Below the pieces are notes generated by a model. It was not told the origin of the DNA, did no database searches, and saw only the letters and a list, made by a program, of their open reading frames with translations. Position numbers and translations under genes: made by a program. Source: Teichococcus rhizosphaerae (lineage in GTDB: Bacteria > Pseudomonadota > Alphaproteobacteria > Acetobacterales > Acetobacteraceae). Taken from it: a stretch of 36,154 nucleotides of DNA. Below are positions 8,784-16,019 of the stretch, in pieces (positions within the stretch are counted from its first letter, which is position 1; every line of letters starts with the position of its first letter). The stretch covers positions 1-36,154 of the forward strand of contig NZ_PDNU01000040.1 of NCBI RefSeq assembly GCF_002631185.1. The letters run 5' to 3'.

Positions 8784-8836
8784 GAAAAGAAGGGGGCGGC
8801 ACGGCCACCCCCTCCTTCCCCCCGCCGTTCGCCGCC

Positions 8837-8965
8837 TCAGCCGAAGAGGAAGTCGCCCTCGTTGAGCTGGGCCGCGTTGACCCACCGGATCGTCAGCACG
8901 TCGCCCTCGCCGAGGTCGATGACGGTGTCGCCGCCCCATTGCGGGGACTGCACGCGGCCCGACGC
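8837..8965 (-). pseudogene. C-terminal remnant of an RTX/hemolysin-type calcium-binding protein
   Basis: In a frame different from the MFS gene, the minus strand encodes GGDTVIDLGEGDVLTIRW followed by VNAAQLNEGDFLFG and a stop at 8837. This is the characteristic C-terminal end of secreted RTX proteins (GxDTVIDLGxGDxLTLxxV...LxxxDFLF), a region that also carries the type I secretion signal. The nonapeptide GGxGxDxUx repeats and everything upstream are absent: the family-like match fades near 8950 and the MFS gene ends at 8968. A GTG at about 8950 could start a 38-residue peptide, but a decayed gene end is more likely. Confidence 0.6.
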
Positions 8966-8967
8966 CT

Positions 8968-10374
8968 TCAGCGCCGCCGCCCCGACACGATCCCCTCCCC
9001 CGCATCCTTGGGCAGGCTGATCGAGAGCGGCGCGGCCAGCAGGGTGAACAGCGCGCCGACCAGGAAGGCCGCCGTGAAGTCCGGCATGGCCGCGGCCTCG
9101 CGCCCGGCCAGGGCCATGCTGGCCTGGAGCGAGGCGGAGGCCACCACCACGCCCAGCGCCAGCGGCAATTGCTGCGCCGTGCTGTAGAGGCTGGTGGCGG
9201 CGGACAGCTTCTCCTGTGGCACGTCGGCATAGGCCAGGGTGTTCAGCGTGGTGAAATGCAGGCTGCGGAACAGCCCGCCCAGCAGCAGCACCACGAACAC
9301 CGCCGCCATCGGCCAGCCGGGGCGGAAGGCGGCGCAGGCCGCCACCGTCAGCGCGGCGCAGACGGCGTTCCAGATCATCACGTTGCGGAAGCCGAAGCGG
9401 CGCAGCGCGAACTGCGCCATGGGCTTCATGGCGAAGGCGCCCAGCGCCGTGGCGAAGCTGACCATGCCGCTTTCCGCCGCGCTGGCGCCGAAGCCGAGCT
9501 GCAGCGTCAGCGGCACCAGGAACGGCACCGCGCCGGCACCGATGCGGAACACCAGCCCCGCCGTGTGCGGCGCGCGGAAGCTCGGGATGCTGAGCAGGCT
9601 GAAATCCAGCGCCGGGTTCGGCGTGCGCCGGCAGTGCCACACCGCCACCGCCGCCAGGGCGAGGCCGGCGGCCAGCAGCGCCTCCGGCACGCCACGCGGC
9701 AGCAGGCAGCGCCCCAGCGTCTCGAAGGCCGCCATCAGCACCGCCAGGGCGAGGCCCACCAGGGTCAGGCCGCGCAGGTCGGGCGGCGGCGGCAGGCTGG
9801 GCGGCAGGGCGGGGATCAGGCGCCAGACCAGCAGCAGGCCCAGCACGCCCACGGGGATGTTGATCCAGAACACCGCGCGCCAGGAGATCAGGTCGGTCAG
9901 CAGCCCGCCCACGGGCGGGCCCAGCAGCGGCCCGAGCAGCCCGGGCATGGTCAGCCAGGTGGTGACGGAGAGCAGCTCCTCCTTGCGCACCCGGCGCAGC
10001 AGCAGCAGCCGCCCCACCGGCACCATCATGGCGCCGCCCAGCCCCTGCAACGCGCGCGCCGCCACCATCTCGGCCAGGTTGCCGGCCAGGCCGCAGAAGG
10101 CCGAGGCCACGGTGAAGGTGGCGATGGCCGCCATGAACACCTGCTTGGCGCCGAAGCGGTCCGCCACCCAGCCGCTCAGCGGGATGAACACGGTGAGCGC
10201 CACCAGATAGGTGGTGATGGCGACGCCCATGGTGACGGGCGGCTCGCCCAGGGAGCGCGCCATGGCCGGCAGGGCGGTGGCCACCACCGTGCTGTCCAGG
10301 TTCTGCATGAACAGGGCGCTGGCCACGATGGCGGCCATCACGCGCGGGTCGGGGAGCTTCGATTCGTCGGGCAC
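8968..10374 (-). CDS. MFS transporter, DHA2 (EmrB/QacA) family
   Basis: 468 residues with about 14 hydrophobic segments. Motif A (GWVADRFGAKQVF), the N-terminal D1 region (FMQNLDSTVVATALPAMA) and antiporter motif C (GLLGPLLGPPVGG) mark the DHA2 drug:H+ antiporters. The first codon is GTG at 10374 without a clear ribosome site; an ATG at 10338 (MAAIVASALF) is an alternative. It follows the sensor kinase on the same strand by 52 bp and may be co-transcribed with it. Its substrate is unknown. Confidence 0.9.
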   Translation of the reverse strand: MPDESKLPDPRVMAAIVASALFMQNLDSTVVATALPAMARSLGEPPVTMGVAITTYLVALTVFIPLSGWVADRFGAKQVFMAAIATFTVASAFCGLAGNLAEMVAARALQGLGGAMMVPVGRLLLLRRVRKEELLSVTTWLTMPGLLGPLLGPPVGGLLTDLISWRAVFWINIPVGVLGLLLVWRLIPALPPSLPPPPDLRGLTLVGLALAVLMAAFETLGRCLLPRGVPEALLAAGLALAAVAVWHCRRTPNPALDFSLLSIPSFRAPHTAGLVFRIGAGAVPFLVPLTLQLGFGASAAESGMVSFATALGAFAMKPMAQFALRRFGFRNVMIWNAVCAALTVAACAAFRPGWPMAAVFVVLLLGGLFRSLHFTTLNTLAYADVPQEKLSAATSLYSTAQQLPLALGVVVASASLQASMALAGREAAAMPDFTAAFLVGALFTLLAAPLSISLPKDAGEGIVSGRRR

Positions 10375-10426
10375 GGCGCAAGGCTAGGGCCGGGGCGGAC
10401 GGAGGGCCATGGGGAGCCCCGCATCC

Positions 10427-12649
10427 TCAGGCCGGAACCGCCTCCCGCGAAAGGATGCGCGCCAGCGGCAGCCAGGCGGAAAGCACCAGCCCCTCCCCGC
10501 CCCACTCGAACTGGTGGCGGCCGCCCAGCTGGTTGCCCAGCGTCGCCTCGATCATCCGCAGGCCGAAGCCGCGCCTGGGCGTGGCCATGCCCGCCCCCTC
10601 ATCCGCCGGGGGCGGCAGGCCGCGCAGCTCCTGCCAGCGCAGCCGCAGCAGGCCCTGCGCGGCGTCGATCCGCCATTCCACCGTGATCCGCCCGCCGGGC
10701 CGCGACAGGGCGCCGTGCTGCAGGGCGTTGCCGGTCAGCTCGTGGATCATCAGGGAAACGGGCTGGGCCGCCTCGGCCGCCAGCACCAGCCGCGGCCCGA
10801 GCAGGTCCAGCCGCTCCGCCACGCCGGGAATGCCGCGTGCCGCAGCGCCGATCTCCTCCCGCAGCAGCTCGCCCAGCTCCATGCCCTTCCAGGCGGAGGC
10901 GGCCAGCCGGCTCTGCGCGCGGGACAGTGCCGCCACCCGCCCCTCCAGCGCCTGCACGAAGCTTGGCAGCGTCTCGGCGCGGGAAAGGCGCAGCGTGGCC
11001 TGCACCACCGCCAGCGCGTTGCGGGCGCGGTGGTCCACCTCCTGCGCCAGCAGCCGCTGGCGCTCGGCCGCGGCCCGCATCTCGGTCACGTCGTCGAAGG
11101 CACAGACGGCCAGGGCCGCGGCGCCATCGCCCACGCGCACCGGCCCGGCGCTGATCGCCAGCCAGATCACCGCGCCATCGGCCCGGCGGAAGGGCATCGT
11201 GGCGTGCTGCACCCGCGTGTCGTCCCGCACCGCGCGGGCCAGCGGGTGGTCCTCCGCCCGCAGCGGCGTGCCGTCCGGATACTGGCCGCCATGGTGGACG
11301 TAATCGGCCACGCCCGTGGCGGGGCGCATCGGCCGGCCCATGATCTCCGCCGCGCGCGCGTTCTGGAAGACCAGCCGCCCCGATGGCCGCTCGGCCAGGA
11401 AGACGCCCACCGGCATCTGCTCCAGCACCGCCCGCAGCCGCGCCTCGCTTTCCCGCAGGTCGCGCTCGCGCTCGCGCAGGGAGCGGTGCAGCGTGGCCAG
11501 GGCACGGCGCAGCGCCGCCAGCTCTGGCAGCGGGCCGGCGGGGGGCAGCACGGCCTCGGCCTGCTCGTGCAGCCCGGGCGCCGCGCGGGAAAGCCGCTCC
11601 AGCGGCCGGGCGATGCGGCCCGCCACCGCCCGGCCCAGCAGCGCCGCCAGCAGCGCCGCCGCCAGGCCGATGCCCAGCAAGCGCCAGCGCAGCGCCTCGG
11701 CGGGGGCGAAGGCCGTTCCGGCATCGAGCACCACCAGCACGGACCAGCCGAGGCCGGGCACGTCGCGGTGCCCGTTGAGCGGCGCGAAGCCCACCAGGCG
11801 CTCGCCATCGGGCAGGGAAACGAGACGGCTGCCGGGGCCGCCGCGCAAGGCCTGCCGGATCTCCCCCCGCAGCGCCTCCTCCCGCAGCACCGCCGGGTGC
11901 TGGCCGAGCTGGGCGCGGGGCCCGGCCACCATCCGCCCGTCCCGGTCCAGCAGCAGCGCCTGGCTGCCCGGATGGCGCCGCGTCAGGGGCCGCATCACGC
12001 TGCGCTCGATGCCCTCCACCCATTCGGCGGAAAGATGCGCGGCCAGCACGCCGAGGAACTGCCCCTCCCGCCCCAGGATCGGGGCGGCGAGGTCCAGCAC
12101 GCGCGGCGGCTCCCCGGGCGGGCTGCCCATGAGGGGGGCCATCAGCAGCGCGTCATGCACCTCGCCCAGGAACGGCCCCCAGCGGCCCTCCTGGAAGTAG
12201 GTCCGCTGCGAGACGTCGATGCCTTCCAGCAGCCCGCTATCGGTCGCCAGCACGCGGCCATCGGGGCCGATCTGCAGCAGGATGGCGTAGTCGGGATAGG
12301 TTTCCTGCACGCGCCGCAGCACCGCCCGGCGGTCCTGGAGGCCGATGCCGGGCTGGCGCAGCGTGTCGGAGGAGGCGGCGATGGCGATGTCGCGCATGCG
12401 CTCGAACAGGCCGCGGTCCAGCAGGTCGGCGACCCGCTCGGCGGCGGCGGCAAGCTCGGCGCCCGCGTCGTCGCGGAGCTGGGAATAGACGCCCTGCGAG
12501 GCGACAAGGCTCGCGGTTCCGGCGGCGAACAGGCCGATCAGGCCGAAGAACAGCGCCAGGAGGCTGCGCAGGCCGATCTGCCGCCCCCCTGGCGGCGGGG
12601 GAGCGGTGGATGCCCCTTGCGCGCCACGCCGCCCCTTTCCCTGCCTCAT
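10427..12649 (-). CDS. Membrane sensor histidine kinase, Cache-HAMP-PAS-HWE
   Basis: 740 residues from ATG 12649, preceded by GAGGCGGG. The same frame stays open far upstream through the neighbouring MBOAT gene, so the start is chosen from the ribosome site and the TM layout. Order: basic cytoplasmic lead, TM1 (about 27-49), periplasmic Cache-type sensor (about 50-315, with GPDGRVLATDSGLLEGIDVS and a YFQEGRWGPFLGEV motif), TM2 (about 322-344), HAMP-like linker, coiled coil, PAS (about 400-520), then the HWE kinase core. Phospho-acceptor His540 sits in EVDHRARNALAVVQA, the N-box is HELTGNALQHGA (636-647), and the family WxE is WQE (672-674). A glycine-rich RRGFGLRMIE follows. HWE kinases signal to response regulators; none is adjacent. 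Confidence 0.93.
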   Translation of the reverse strand: MRQGKGRRGAQGASTAPPPPGGRQIGLRSLLALFFGLIGLFAAGTASLVASQGVYSQLRDDAGAELAAAAERVADLLDRGLFERMRDIAIAASSDTLRQPGIGLQDRRAVLRRVQETYPDYAILLQIGPDGRVLATDSGLLEGIDVSQRTYFQEGRWGPFLGEVHDALLMAPLMGSPPGEPPRVLDLAAPILGREGQFLGVLAAHLSAEWVEGIERSVMRPLTRRHPGSQALLLDRDGRMVAGPRAQLGQHPAVLREEALRGEIRQALRGGPGSRLVSLPDGERLVGFAPLNGHRDVPGLGWSVLVVLDAGTAFAPAEALRWRLLGIGLAAALLAALLGRAVAGRIARPLERLSRAAPGLHEQAEAVLPPAGPLPELAALRRALATLHRSLRERERDLRESEARLRAVLEQMPVGVFLAERPSGRLVFQNARAAEIMGRPMRPATGVADYVHHGGQYPDGTPLRAEDHPLARAVRDDTRVQHATMPFRRADGAVIWLAISAGPVRVGDGAAALAVCAFDDVTEMRAAAERQRLLAQEVDHRARNALAVVQATLRLSRAETLPSFVQALEGRVAALSRAQSRLAASAWKGMELGELLREEIGAAARGIPGVAERLDLLGPRLVLAAEAAQPVSLMIHELTGNALQHGALSRPGGRITVEWRIDAAQGLLRLRWQELRGLPPPADEGAGMATPRRGFGLRMIEATLGNQLGGRHQFEWGGEGLVLSAWLPLARILSREAVPA

Positions 12650-12714
12650 CCCGCCTCGTTTCCAGCCCGCTCGCCGCCCAGCCGGGCGGGCGGCCGGAAC
12701 CGGGCCGCGCGCCG

Positions 12715-14256
12715 TCAGAACTGAAAGTAGACGAACTCCTTCACGTCCGCCATCAGCGCCAGGGCGATGAGGAAGGCCGCGGCGGTGGCGCAGGCGGAGG
12801 CGAGGCGCGGGCGGAACCGCAGCCGCGGCCAGCGGCGCGGCTCGTCGATCTCGGCCGCGCGCCCGTCGACGATCTGCTGCGAATTGGGCGCGAAGGCGAT
12901 GATCGGCAGCGCCAGGCCCAGCATGCCGAGGCTGATCGCCCCGTTCAGCATCGCCATGCCGCCGATCGTCTCGGCCAGCGCGCGCGGCCCTTGCAGGGCG
13001 GTGGCCAGCAGCAGCGCCGTTTCCGGCCGCGCCAGCCCGTTCAGCCCGGCCATGCCGCCCAGCACCGCCAGCGCCGAGGCCAGGCTGGGGGCGGCGAAGA
13101 ACACCCAGGCCACCACGACGGCCAGAAGGGTCAGCGCCCGAGCCGGCCCCGCGCCCAGGCGGATGTCCCGCCCCTGCGCGGCGGCGCGCGCCACGGCGCC
13201 GTTCCAGGCATGGTTGACGAGCAGGTAGAAGCCGTGCAGCCCGCCCCAGATCACGAAGGTCCAGCCGGCGCCGTGCCACAGCCCGCCGAGCAGCATGGTG
13301 GCCATCAGGTTCATGTGCCGCCGCGCCGCGCCGCGCCGGTTGCCGCCCAGCGGGATGTAGACGTAGTCGCGCAGGAAGCGCGACAGGGTCATGTGCCAGC
13401 GGCGCCAGAAGTCGATGATCGAGCGGGCCTTGTAGGGCGCGTTGAAGTTGTAGGGGAAGCGGATGCCGAACATCCGCGCCAGTCCGATGGCCATGTCGGA
13501 ATAGGCGGAGAAATCGTAGTAGAGGCCGACCGAGAAGGCGGCGGCGGCGGTCCAGGCTTCCAGCAGGCCCGGCGCGGCCGTGGCGGCCCCGGCGAAGACC
13601 GGCGTGGCGAGCGCCCCCACCGGATCGGCGATCAGCAGCTTCTTCATCAGCCCGATGGCGAAGAAGGCCACGCCCGCCGCCACCTCCGGCGGGCGGAAGC
13701 GGAAGTTCCCGCGCTGCCGGAATTGCGGGATCAGCTCGTGGTGATGGACGATCGGGCCCGCGATCAGGTGCGGGAAGAAGGACACGAACAGCACGTAGTC
13801 GAGGAAGCTGTAGCGCTCCGCCCGGCCGCGCCCGCAATCGACCAGATAGGCGATCTGGAGGAAGGTGTAGAAGGAGATGGCCAGCGGCAGCACCACGCCG
13901 CTGACGGCGAACTCGATGCCGGTGAGGGCCGTGACGTTGTCGGCCACGAAGGCGGCGTATTTGTACCAGCCGAGCAGCGCCACGTTGGCGGCGACGCCCC
14001 CCGCCACCAGCGCCCGGGCGCGCCCCGGCGCGGCCTCGCGCGCCGAGAGGATGGCGTTGCCCGCGGCGTAGTTGGCGAGCATCGAGAGCAGCAGCAGGCC
14101 GAGATAGAGCCAGCTCCACCAGCCATAGAAGATCAGCGAGGCGGCGACGAGCCAGACCCTGGCTGCCCGGGTGGATTGCAGCCGGCCGAGCAGGAAGAAG
14201 CCCAGCATGGTGATGGGCAGGAAGGCCAGCACGAAGACATGCGAGTTGAACAGCAT
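12715..14256 (-). CDS. MBOAT family O-acyltransferase (AlgI/PatA-like)
   Basis: 513 residues from ATG 14256; the longer open frame upstream overlaps the SGNH gene and is not real. It is a polytopic inner-membrane enzyme that moves acyl groups across the membrane for O-acetylation of polysaccharides or peptidoglycan. The family core is clear: SLIFYGWWSWLYLGLLL, ISFYTFLQIAYLVD, FVSFFPHLIAGPIVHH, YYDFSAYSDMAIGLARMFG, FWRRWHMTLSRFLRDYVYIP and the catalytic-His region MLLGGLWHGAGWTFVIWGG (His328; His288 is also conserved). The SGNH-like gene ends 8 nt upstream, so the two form a transfer pair, as with PatA/PatB and AlgI/AlgJ. The target polymer cannot be read from the sequence, and there is no alginate gene nearby. 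Confidence 0.95.
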   Translation of the reverse strand: MLFNSHVFVLAFLPITMLGFFLLGRLQSTRAARVWLVAASLIFYGWWSWLYLGLLLLSMLANYAAGNAILSAREAAPGRARALVAGGVAANVALLGWYKYAAFVADNVTALTGIEFAVSGVVLPLAISFYTFLQIAYLVDCGRGRAERYSFLDYVLFVSFFPHLIAGPIVHHHELIPQFRQRGNFRFRPPEVAAGVAFFAIGLMKKLLIADPVGALATPVFAGAATAAPGLLEAWTAAAAFSVGLYYDFSAYSDMAIGLARMFGIRFPYNFNAPYKARSIIDFWRRWHMTLSRFLRDYVYIPLGGNRRGAARRHMNLMATMLLGGLWHGAGWTFVIWGGLHGFYLLVNHAWNGAVARAAAQGRDIRLGAGPARALTLLAVVVAWVFFAAPSLASALAVLGGMAGLNGLARPETALLLATALQGPRALAETIGGMAMLNGAISLGMLGLALPIIAFAPNSQQIVDGRAAEIDEPRRWPRLRFRPRLASACATAAAFLIALALMADVKEFVYFQF

Positions 14257-14264
14257 GGTTCCGC

Positions 14265-15335
14265 TCAGCCTCCCGCCTGCGGCCCGGGCGGAGGGGGCGC
14301 GTCCATGGCGCGCAGGATCAGGTCGGTGAAGGCGGTGTGGTGGGGGTAGCGCAGGTGCACGGGGTCGGCGAAGCGCCCGTCCTCCCAGGCCAGCGCCCGG
14401 CCATCGACCAGGAGCGTGTCCGGCTCGCGCAGCGTCTCGCGCATGCGGCGCATCCAGTGCTCGACCAGCCGGCCATCGGGGTCGAAGCGTTCGCGCCATT
14501 CCGGCATCACCGGCAGGGTGGCCAGCACCAGCCGCGCGCCGCGCGCGGTCACCACGCGCTCCAGCGCGGCGAGGCCCGCATAGCAGTGCTCGTCGAAGCT
14601 CGGGGCGGGGCGCCAGAGATGCGGCTTGCGCAGGATGCTGGAGCCGAGCCCGTCCTCCGCCACCGCCTCGGGCGGCAGCGGCGCGCCGTCCAGCGAGCCC
14701 GCCGCCGCGCGCGCCAGGTAGAGCGGCCGGAAGCCGGTGACGTAGGGCAGCCAGGAAGGCACCAGGCCGGAGATGTAGGCATCGGCCAGGGCGGTGTCGA
14801 AGAAGGCGGTGGCGTCCGCCGGGCAGGCCTCGAAGTCGCGCGGCGCCAGCACCGCCAGCACCGTCTCCACCCCCGGCGCGCGCTCCAGCAGGAAGTCGGT
14901 GAGGAAGGCGGTCTGGTCGATGTGCAGGTAGCAGGGCGCGGCGTTGTAGACGCGCGTGCTTCCCGTCCGCGCGGCGACCAGCGGCATGTCGAGGTTCCGC
15001 CAGGTGGCGGAGGAGCCGACGGCGAGCAGGGTGCGGTCCTCCAGCGCCACCTCGCGCAGCGCGGCCAGCTTCTCGTCGATGCACCAGGTGGCGGTCAGCG
15101 GCGGATCGGGCAGGCGGCCCATGGCGGCCAGCGCCATGTGCCCGCCGGCCAGCATGCCGGCGCCGGCCAGGATCAGCGCCAGCACCGTCAGCAGGAAGCG
15201 GCGGGCGGCGCGGTTCTCCTCCGGGCCATGCCGCCCTTCATCCGGTGGCGGCGGGTGGGGGCTGGCGGCGGAGGCCGGAGCGGGAGCGAGGGCGCTCCTC
15301 GGGTCAGGGGAGGCTTCGTTCGGCAAGGCGGCCAT
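14265..15335 (-). CDS. Membrane-anchored SGNH-like (AlgJ/AlgX/DltD-type) partner of MBOAT
   Basis: 356 residues. A Pro/Ala-rich cytoplasmic lead (1-45) is followed by one TM (about 46-72) and a periplasmic domain. LLAVGSSATWRNLDM supplies a GxS-type nucleophile (Ser108/109) and DPVHLRYPHH (Asp324, His327) the DxxH end of an SGNH active site. This is the layout of periplasmic acetyltransferases that take the acyl group from an MBOAT partner, here the next gene downstream. GAGGA lies directly before the ATG at 15335, closer than ideal, so the start is uncertain. It is the first gene of the minus-strand block, and a 684-bp non-coding region separates it from the next divergent gene. Confidence 0.75.
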   Translation of the reverse strand: MAALPNEASPDPRSALAPAPASAASPHPPPPDEGRHGPEENRAARRFLLTVLALILAGAGMLAGGHMALAAMGRLPDPPLTATWCIDEKLAALREVALEDRTLLAVGSSATWRNLDMPLVAARTGSTRVYNAAPCYLHIDQTAFLTDFLLERAPGVETVLAVLAPRDFEACPADATAFFDTALADAYISGLVPSWLPYVTGFRPLYLARAAAGSLDGAPLPPEAVAEDGLGSSILRKPHLWRPAPSFDEHCYAGLAALERVVTARGARLVLATLPVMPEWRERFDPDGRLVEHWMRRMRETLREPDTLLVDGRALAWEDGRFADPVHLRYPHHTAFTDLILRAMDAPPPPGPQAGG

Positions 15336-15540
15336 TCCTCATCGCGCGCGGCCTGCCGGGCGGGCCGCGTGGGGGAACATGGATCGGGAGAATCAGAAGC
15401 GGTTGCTCAGACCCTGCGGCCTGGCGGCGGCCCTGGCTCATGCGGGAACGCGCATCGGTCGCTCGCGGGCGGACAGGGGCTGCCCCGGAGGCGAACACGA
15501 CGGCGGACCCGGCACCGCGGGCCAGCGCGGAGGATTATGG

Positions 15541-15565
15541 CGGCGTGATCGTCATGATCGCGCCG
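15541..15565. repeat. 10-bp inverted repeat (hairpin or operator)
   Basis: CGGCGTGATC (15541-15550) and GATCGCGCCG (15556-15565) pair over 10 positions with one G-T wobble around a 5-nt loop. It lies about 205 bp upstream of the SGNH-like gene. There is no T run, so an operator or RNA structure is more likely than a terminator. Confidence 0.5.
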
Positions 15566-15666
15566 TGCGGGGAGCACGAGCCGTTCATGACTTTTTCCTA
15601 ACATGTAATCCACCTGCGGTTCAAACCCGACCACGCCGCATGGGCTACGCAACTGTTCAGAAATAC

Positions 15667-15694
15667 GAGAGCGTATCAAAATAGAGATGCTCTC
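15667..15694. repeat. Imperfect hairpin in AT-rich spacer
   Basis: GAGAGCGTATC (15667-15677) and GAGATGCTCTC (15684-15694) form a stem with a 6-bp perfect base, one wobble and one mismatch around AAAATA. There is no T run after it. A similar GAGAGCGTAAC string occurs in the other AT-richer gap near 17987. Confidence 0.4.
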
Positions 15695-16019
15695 TTGCTC
15701 CCGCCCCTCGCCTGAAGCGGGTGTCCCTCGTCGGCACCAGCCACGTCTTGCCAGGCAGTTCCGCATTTCATCAGCACGTTGCAGGATTGCTCAAGAAGAC
15801 ACCTCGGATCGTTTTCTGTTTGCCGCTTATCAACCAGAGAGCAAACAAGGAGTGGGCTTGAAATCTCCTGCCTCGGCTTTCCGGCAACTGGCGGGCCTGG
15901 CGATTTTTCCTTGTCCCCCAGCCGCTTGCTCTCAAACGTGACCCACCAGAGCCCCTTGTTCCTCTTTGGTTCTGGCTTAACGACTTGACCCCGCCTCGTG
16001 CTGTGCGAGGTTCAGGTCC

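Larger units (their letters stand above)
15336..16019. other. Long divergent intergenic region, AT-richer
   Basis: 684 bp between divergent genes. Short ORFs exist in several frames but none resembles a known protein or shows the GC3 bias of the neighbours. From about 15590 to 16000 the base composition is visibly less GC-rich than the genes, with T-rich stretches (gactttttcctaacatgt, gatttttccttgtccccc). It holds two hairpin-forming repeats (listed separately) and must contain the promoters of both flanking genes. An undetected small RNA or foreign remnant is possible; I see no tRNA fold. Confidence 0.5.

Noticed and set aside
8791-8813. G/C hairpin after the RND gene as terminator
   Set aside because: Only six base pairs with a long loop and no T run; too weak to list as a feature.
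8837-10381. 514-codon minus-strand frame overlapping the MFS gene
   Set aside because: It is a high-GC shadow of the MFS gene. Only its last 40 or so codons, beyond the MFS stop, carry meaningful (RTX-like) sequence.
10427-14119. One open minus-strand frame of 1230 codons spanning kinase and MBOAT regions
   Set aside because: Only the part below 12649 is the kinase; above it the frame is arginine-rich and overlaps the MBOAT gene, which has clear family motifs in another frame.
15613-15640. tRNA-like T-arm string ggttcaaaccc
   Set aside because: The flanking bases do not pair into a T stem and no anticodon or acceptor arm is found.
15687-15941. 84-codon plus-strand ORF in the AT-richer spacer
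   Set aside because: No ribosome site, no GC3 bias and no recognisable motif.
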